Below are positions 62,121-64,000 of a stretch of 64,000 nucleotides of DNA, piece by piece; position 1 is the stretch's first letter; each line of letters starts with the position of its first letter. Under the pieces are notes generated by a model. That model searched no databases and was not told the origin of the DNA. It saw only the letters and a program-made list of their open reading frames with translations. Source of the stretch: Gossypium raimondii (taxonomy: Eukaryota; Streptophyta; Magnoliopsida; Malvales; Malvaceae); NCBI RefSeq assembly GCF_025698545.1, contig NC_068572.1, positions 4,836,001 through 4,900,000 on the forward strand, written 5' to 3'. Both the position numbers and the translations under genes were made by a program.

Positions 62121-62414
62121 TAACAAAATTACAAAATTTTCATTTTGAAGAAAGGGGCTTAAAAATTATTAAGCAAAGATTAGGAATCAAAATCTAATAC
62201 TCCATCCCTGAGTAGAAACAGTCGCCTCAAAGATTTTATCACTCTTAAATAATCCATGTCCATTATTTAAAGTCAAGATTATATGGTCTTTCATTACTAA
62301 AACTTACACAATAGTTTGTAATAAATATAGAGTGGTACGATTACAATACAAAAACAAATATCATCAAGCAAGTGACAAGGGAAGATGAAGGACCTTGATT
62401 ACTTCTCAGCCAGC
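62121..62414. other. 3' flank of the small membrane-peptide gene
   Basis: Downstream (minus strand) of the stop at 62415; expected to hold its 3' UTR. No exact AATAAA was found in the first 100 bases. Confidence 0.35.
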
Positions 62415-62594
62415 TCACTGCGCCGCGCGTGCAGCTCGCTGCCGTGGTGGTGGCCGCTCCACGCCCGCAGGTCGCTGCGGTGGTGGTGGCCGCTTCGTGT
62501 TTGTTAAGACGATGGCCAGGACGGTGAAAATAATAACCAGCAACATGAGGAACACGAGGAAGTCCAAAATGCCCCATTCATTTACTTTCCCCAT
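62415..62594 (-). CDS. Small single-pass membrane peptide with Pro/Arg-rich tail (59 aa)
   Basis: ATG at 62594, TGA at 62417-62415. Residues 9-30 are a strong hydrophobic helix (ILDFLVFLMLLVIIFTVLAI), preceded by a short polar start (MGKVNEW) and followed by a basic, proline-rich tail with two 12-residue repeats (34-45 and 46-57, RPPPPQR / RPPPRQR). The tail is probably cytosolic if positive-inside holds. It stands out as a GC-rich island in AT-rich DNA. A TATA box (TATAAATA, minus, plus 62686-62693) lies about 90 bp before the ATG. The overlapping ORFs in other frames (62341-62577 minus, 62395-62604 plus) lack this organisation. I do not recognise the family, and no function should be assumed. 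Confidence 0.65.
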   Translation of the reverse strand: MGKVNEWGILDFLVFLMLLVIIFTVLAIVLTNTKRPPPPQRPAGVERPPPRQRAARAAQ

Positions 62595-62685
62595 CTTCGA
62601 TTAGATCAGCGTCGGTCGGCTTCTGGTTGGTTCCTGTATCAAAAGGAGGGCTCGGAGTTAGGGGGAAATATTGAAATGCATATTG

Positions 62686-62693
62686 TATTTATA
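62686..62693 (-). promoter_or_regulatory. TATA box of the small membrane-peptide gene
   Basis: TATAAATA on the minus strand. A transcript starting about 30 bp downstream would have a leader of roughly 65 bp before the ATG at 62594, normal for a plant gene. Confidence 0.55.
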
Positions 62694-62700
62694 GATGGTA

Positions 62701-63024
62701 ATGGGTCTATATTTCAAGTCAACTCCGATAATCAAAATTTGTAGACTCTTTCAAATTAAGGTTAGGTGAGCTGTGAAATGTGGACTAACCCCCACCATAC
62801 GATTAAGGTTTAATGACAACTTCACTTTTATATTATTTGGGCTTCATTCCAGGAAAGTAAGACAAAACAAGTCTTCTTTTTCTTCTTCTTCTTTTTTAAT
62901 TACTATCAAAAATTTCTTTTAAATTTGATATCTGAGGCATACCAAATTACCAATTAATGTACAATAAAAGTAAAAAAAATGTACGGATCTTAAAAATAAT
63001 ATATTATAAATTCTGATCACATCT
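62701..63024. other. Upstream region of the small gene, spacer
   Basis: Contains a CTTCTTCTTC run at 62874-62892. No other feature recognised. Confidence 0.4.
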
Positions 63025-63180
63025 GTTCTTTTTTATACAAAACCTAGAACTACTCATATCCCTCCTCAACCCATAAATAGGAGGATAATGCGCTTCAGCA
63101 CACTCGAACTCATGTTCTCCTGTATTGACAATAATGCTCATATCAATAAAATTAAAATTCAATTGGCATGAATCTAAATA
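63025..63180 (-). mobile_element. tRNA-derived SINE-like copy 3
   Basis: Minus strand: B-box-like GAGTTCGAGTGTGC, body TATCCTCCTATTTATGGGTT and tail ATATGAGTAGTTCTAGGTTT followed by an A-rich run; the A box is worn down (TTTTATTGATATGAGC). The shared 3' tail with copy 1 (CTAGGT then A-rich) supports a common family. Confidence 0.58.
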
Positions 63181-63243
63181 AATTAAGATTAAGATTAAGA
63201 CTAAGACGACTCGGCCCTGTAGGTCGTTTGGAGGTGCGGCCAC

Positions 63244-63470
63244 TCAGGGTTTAAGGGGTTCAAAATATTGTTTTCTAGTTTTTTTAAGGGGCCTAAACTT
63301 TTTTTTTGGAACTTTTAAAGGTAAAAGAAAAAAAGTTTTTACCAACTTTTAAAGGGCCCAAAAATTTTTCTTTTTGGCTTTTAAGGATTCAAAAATTTTC
63401 TTTTACTAACTTTTAAGGGACCTAAAATTTTTTTCTTTAACATTTAAAGAGCCTAAAACTCTATGTTATT
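63244..63470. repeat. Degenerate minisatellite, ~32-bp unit, ~7 copies
   Basis: Units follow the pattern GGCCTAAAATTTTTTTCTTTAAC(A/T)TTTAAAG with substitutions. It resembles, in the other base sense, the array at 31799-31993. Confidence 0.6.
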
Positions 63471-64000
63471 GTTTTATCTGGGGCCCAAAAAAACTAATAA
63501 CGGGGCAGAGATTAAGTCTAACTCTAATTTTACAACTTGAATTAGCATCTTTGGAATTATTAAAAGATAAGTTTGGTACAAACATATGGCTAGAGTAACT
63601 TTCTCCACCCTCCTTTATATTAAATTAAGGTAATTTTATATTATTTCATGTTTTTATACGGTTAAGATTTTAGTAATTTAACCGTTATTTTTTTATATCT
63701 TATTGAATAAATTATGCATGACAAATTTAACATAAATTAAAATTTTCTAACTATTTATTTTTATATTATCATATCCATCACTTATTGGAATTAAGAGAGT
63801 ATTTTCTTTGTCCTCTAATAAGTAATAACGACATTTCATTAAAATTTATCTACTTTATCTGTTATATTTCATATTAGGCATAGTGGCGGCTTGGATTTTT
63901 CCTCCAAACCTTTTAAGTTGTATACTGTGAAACTAATTTATATTTGAATGTGACGTACAGGTTAATTGTGTATATTCAAATTTTAATATAATTATAAAAT
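63471..64000. other. AT-rich spacer at window end
   Basis: No gene or repeat recognised. Confidence 0.45.

Noticed and set aside
62341-62604. Two longer overlapping ORFs around the small peptide (62341-62577 minus, 62395-62604 plus)
   Set aside because: Ala/Thr- or Gly/Arg-rich products typical of frame shadows of a GC-rich repeat; the frame with ATG, TM helix and TATA spacing is preferred.
1-64000. tRNA or rRNA genes, CRISPR arrays, bacterial-type operons
   Set aside because: None supported; the only tRNA-like boxes belong to the SINE-like repeats.

Overview
The window is a piece of a plant nuclear genome: AT-rich, intron-containing genes with GT/AG splice sites, and intergenic DNA packed with nested transposable elements. 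Two repeat types recall cotton and its relatives (Malvaceae, probably Gossypium): GGGCCC-rich hAT-like elements with TAGAGGTGCTCATGGG ends, and a TGTAACACCCC...GTTACA terminal repeat rich in CACACGCCCGTGTG-like motifs. This assignment is from memory of such repeats, not from a search.

Layout. 1-9.35 kb: a decayed Ty1/copia element whose linker between integrase and reverse transcriptase is triplicated in tandem (288-bp unit). A second, complete but broken copia element (2766-7307, 5-bp target duplication GTATC) sits inside the third unit. 9.4-13.9 kb: AT-rich spacer with two non-autonomous hAT-like elements and a Mutator-like MITE. 13.9-18.5 kb: a plus-strand SANT-domain nuclear protein gene with an intron in its 5' leader. 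18.5-24.7 kb: spacer with a long-TIR element, a possible C/D snoRNA locus behind a telo-box/site II/TATA promoter, a 199-bp direct duplication and a hAT-like MITE. 24.7-33.2 kb: a minus-strand 11-exon gene for a CW-type zinc finger protein (1,554 aa). 34.0-40.4 kb: a dead LINE carrying two insertions of the same hAT-like family. 41.3-42.4 kb: a relic of a plant mobile domain (MAIN-like) gene split by an insertion. 45.6-47.2 kb: a second LINE fragment split by an insertion. 50.2-54.8 kb: a plus-strand seven-exon CCCH zinc finger gene with five fingers, ending early relative to its family. 55.7-59.0 kb: a long-TIR element and a probable solo LTR. 59.3-64.0 kb: AT-rich DNA with three related tRNA-derived SINE-like copies and a compact minus-strand gene for a 59-aa single-pass membrane peptide (62415-62594).

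The three large genes all encode nuclear or RNA/chromatin-binding proteins. They are not an operon and have separate promoters. Their recalled Arabidopsis relatives lie in the paired chromosome 2/chromosome 3 blocks (At2g47820, At2g47850, At3g62900), so their neighbourhood probably reflects ancient synteny, with the transposons filling the spaces. Exon boundaries were set by hand from splice consensus and reading-frame continuity. I found no CRISPR, rRNA or canonical tRNA genes.
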